From Mucispirillum schaedleri ASF457 (GTDB lineage Bacteria > Chrysiogenota > Deferribacteres > Deferribacterales > Mucispirillaceae), in contig NZ_CP097562.1 in assembly GCF_000487995.2 (NCBI RefSeq), forward strand, positions 186,001 through 250,000: DNA of 64,000 bases, given 5' to 3'. Both the position numbers and the translations under genes were made by a program. This document shows, in pieces, positions 62,917-64,000 of the stretch. Each line of letters opens with the position of its first letter. Positions within the stretch are counted from its first letter, which is position 1. The notes below the pieces were generated by a model. It was not told where the DNA came from, made no database searches, and saw nothing but the letters and a program-made list of their open reading frames with translations.

Positions 62917-64000
62917 ATGAAAATAAATAGTCTAGACAATATGGGTATTATACCTCGTCCAACTTATGCAGTTATTGATATGAAAAGGTTTGGCAGTAAT
63001 ATTGATATAGCTAGAAACCTTTCAAAATCAGATATTATTGCAGTAGTAAAAGCAGATGCTTATGGACACGGGGCAAAAGTTTTGGCAAAATATGCTTATG
63101 AAGAAAAAAATATTAGAAACTTTGCTGTTGCTACAATGATTGAAGGCATAGAGCTTAGAAAAGTATTATCTTCTAAAGATACAAAAATTGTAGTGCTTGG
63201 TTATGTCAGTGATTCTTTTGTTAAAGAAGCATTACAGGCATCACTTACTCTGCCAGTTTTTGATTACAGATATGCAGAAATAATCTCTAAAGCTGCCAAA
63301 GAGTTAGATATAGAAGCTCATGTTGCATTAGAAATAGATACTGGTATGAGCAGGCTTGGTTTTTCATACGAAATACAGCTTTTGGAGTTATTAAAACAAT
63401 ATAAAAATATTCATGTGGATTTTGCAATAAGCCACCTTGCAACTTCAGACTGTGATAACAGCTATGCACATATACAAACAGAAAGGTTTGATAAATTTTT
63501 AGAGATTAATAAAGGTTATACTTTTGCTACAAGTTTTTTAAATTCATCAGGCATAGCTAATTTTGAAAACAGGTGGACTTTTACCCGACCAGGATTATTT
63601 TTATATGGATATGAATCTACAAATGTGATAAAAGATTTACAGCCTGTTATGAGCTTATGGAGTGAGATAGCTCATGTAAAATTTCTTAAAAAAGGTGAAT
63701 CTGTTGGATATGGCAGAACATTTTTTGCACCTAAAGATATGATAATAGGAGTTATACCAATAGGTTATGCAGATGGTTACAGGCGTTCATTTTCAAATAA
63801 AGGGTATGTGCTGGCAGGAAATATTAAATGTCATGTAATAGGTAATGTTTGTATGGATATGACAATGATAGATGTTACAGAGCTTGGCAAAAACTGTATT
63901 GGTCAAAAAGTTCAGATAATGGGTGATGATATTACAGCTTCCACATTAAGCAGATGGGCAGATACTATTGAGTATGAAATATTATGCGGCATTTCAGACA
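62917..64000 (+). CDS. alr: Alanine racemase, cut by the window edge
   Basis: The frame stays open to the right edge (361 codons visible). PLP lysine in VVKADAYGHGAKV (about residue 46), LEIDTGMSRLGF, TRPGLFLYG, SVGYGRTFFAP with the catalytic Tyr, GVIPIGYADGY and GNVCMDMTMIDVT identify it. It makes D-alanine for peptidoglycan. The start at 62917 has CAGGA upstream inside prfB. Only a short C-terminal piece is missing. Confidence 0.95.
   Translation, partial: MKINSLDNMGIIPRPTYAVIDMKRFGSNIDIARNLSKSDIIAVVKADAYGHGAKVLAKYAYEEKNIRNFAVATMIEGIELRKVLSSKDTKIVVLGYVSDSFVKEALQASLTLPVFDYRYAEIISKAAKELDIEAHVALEIDTGMSRLGFSYEIQLLELLKQYKNIHVDFAISHLATSDCDNSYAHIQTERFDKFLEINKGYTFATSFLNSSGIANFENRWTFTRPGLFLYGYESTNVIKDLQPVMSLWSEIAHVKFLKKGESVGYGRTFFAPKDMIIGVIPIGYADGYRRSFSNKGYVLAGNIKCHVIGNVCMDMTMIDVTELGKNCIGQKVQIMGDDITASTLSRWADTIEYEILCGISD

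Noticed and set aside
1-64000. CRISPR array, prophage, restriction-modification or toxin-antitoxin system
   Set aside because: I saw no evenly spaced palindromic repeats with unique spacers and no cas, capsid, methylase or toxin-like genes. The 11-bp repeats at 29936-30052 are contiguous, without spacers.

Overview
The window is a low-GC (about 30% by eye) bacterial chromosome segment, densely packed on both strands. Gene content and order suggest a Gram-negative, anaerobic or microaerophilic, motile bacterium of the Deferribacterota, probably a gut Mucispirillum-type organism. Pointers are LptE, outer-membrane beta-barrels, a flagellar rod-like protein, two chemoreceptors, a flavocytochrome c-type sulfide dehydrogenase pair, a B12-dependent ribonucleotide reductase and a PPi-type phosphofructokinase. 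The taxonomic assignment is inference; no rRNA is present.

Layout. 1-3.2 kb: end of an ABC permease, a TfoX-N protein, a ferredoxin-nitroreductase, a glycosyltransferase and QueE. 3.2-7.3 kb: a housekeeping block zapB-like/zapA/6S RNA/rarA/5-FTHF cyclo-ligase/rny, the same neighbourhood in which proteobacteria carry 6S RNA. 7.6-15.3 kb: a group 2 sigma factor, the FccB/FccA-like pair, MgtE, RecO, LysS and a formyltransferase-fold protein that has lost its catalytic residues. 15.4-21.6 kb: a transglutaminase-like protein without its cysteine and three tandem paralogous outer-membrane barrels. An insertion sequence has landed in the terminator hairpin of the second barrel. 21.7-25.6 kb: NrdJ and an Rrf2 regulator with an ornithine-cyclodeaminase-family enzyme. 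25.9-29.9 kb: tRNA-Gln and a five-gene run proB-proA-nadD-rsfS-trmL. 29.9-30.6 kb: a gene-poor island with two blocks of 11-bp tandem repeats and a frameshifted Mor-like regulator.

30.6-41.7 kb: leuS-lptE-holA-GT2/GtrA, tex, and mltG-ppx-DUF445 on the minus strand. 41.8-45.6 kb: an unknown protein, an acyl-CoA ligase, a short flagellar rod-like protein and a DUF1349-like protein on the plus strand. 45.8-56.1 kb: a Cache chemoreceptor, PPi-type phosphofructokinase, then birA-coaX-rodZ, an aspartate-semialdehyde-dehydrogenase-like paralogue, a NifS-like protein without the PLP lysine, iscU, nfu and a second chemoreceptor. 56.9-59.7 kb: the pyrR-pyrB-pyrC operon. 59.8-64 kb: a second copy of the insertion sequence, a lipoprotein, a short N-acetylglutamate-synthase-like protein, prfB and the start of alr.

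The strongest candidates for new biology are four. First, the lysine-less NifS-like protein, encoded next to a semialdehyde-dehydrogenase-like paralogue and in one run with IscU and Nfu. Second, a 1,095-bp insertion sequence present twice, with unusually long 26-27-bp target duplications. Third, the 11-bp repeat array beside a Mor-type regulator whose frame is broken at an A7 run. Fourth, a formyltransferase-like protein without its catalytic triad. I saw no CRISPR array, prophage or complete defence island.
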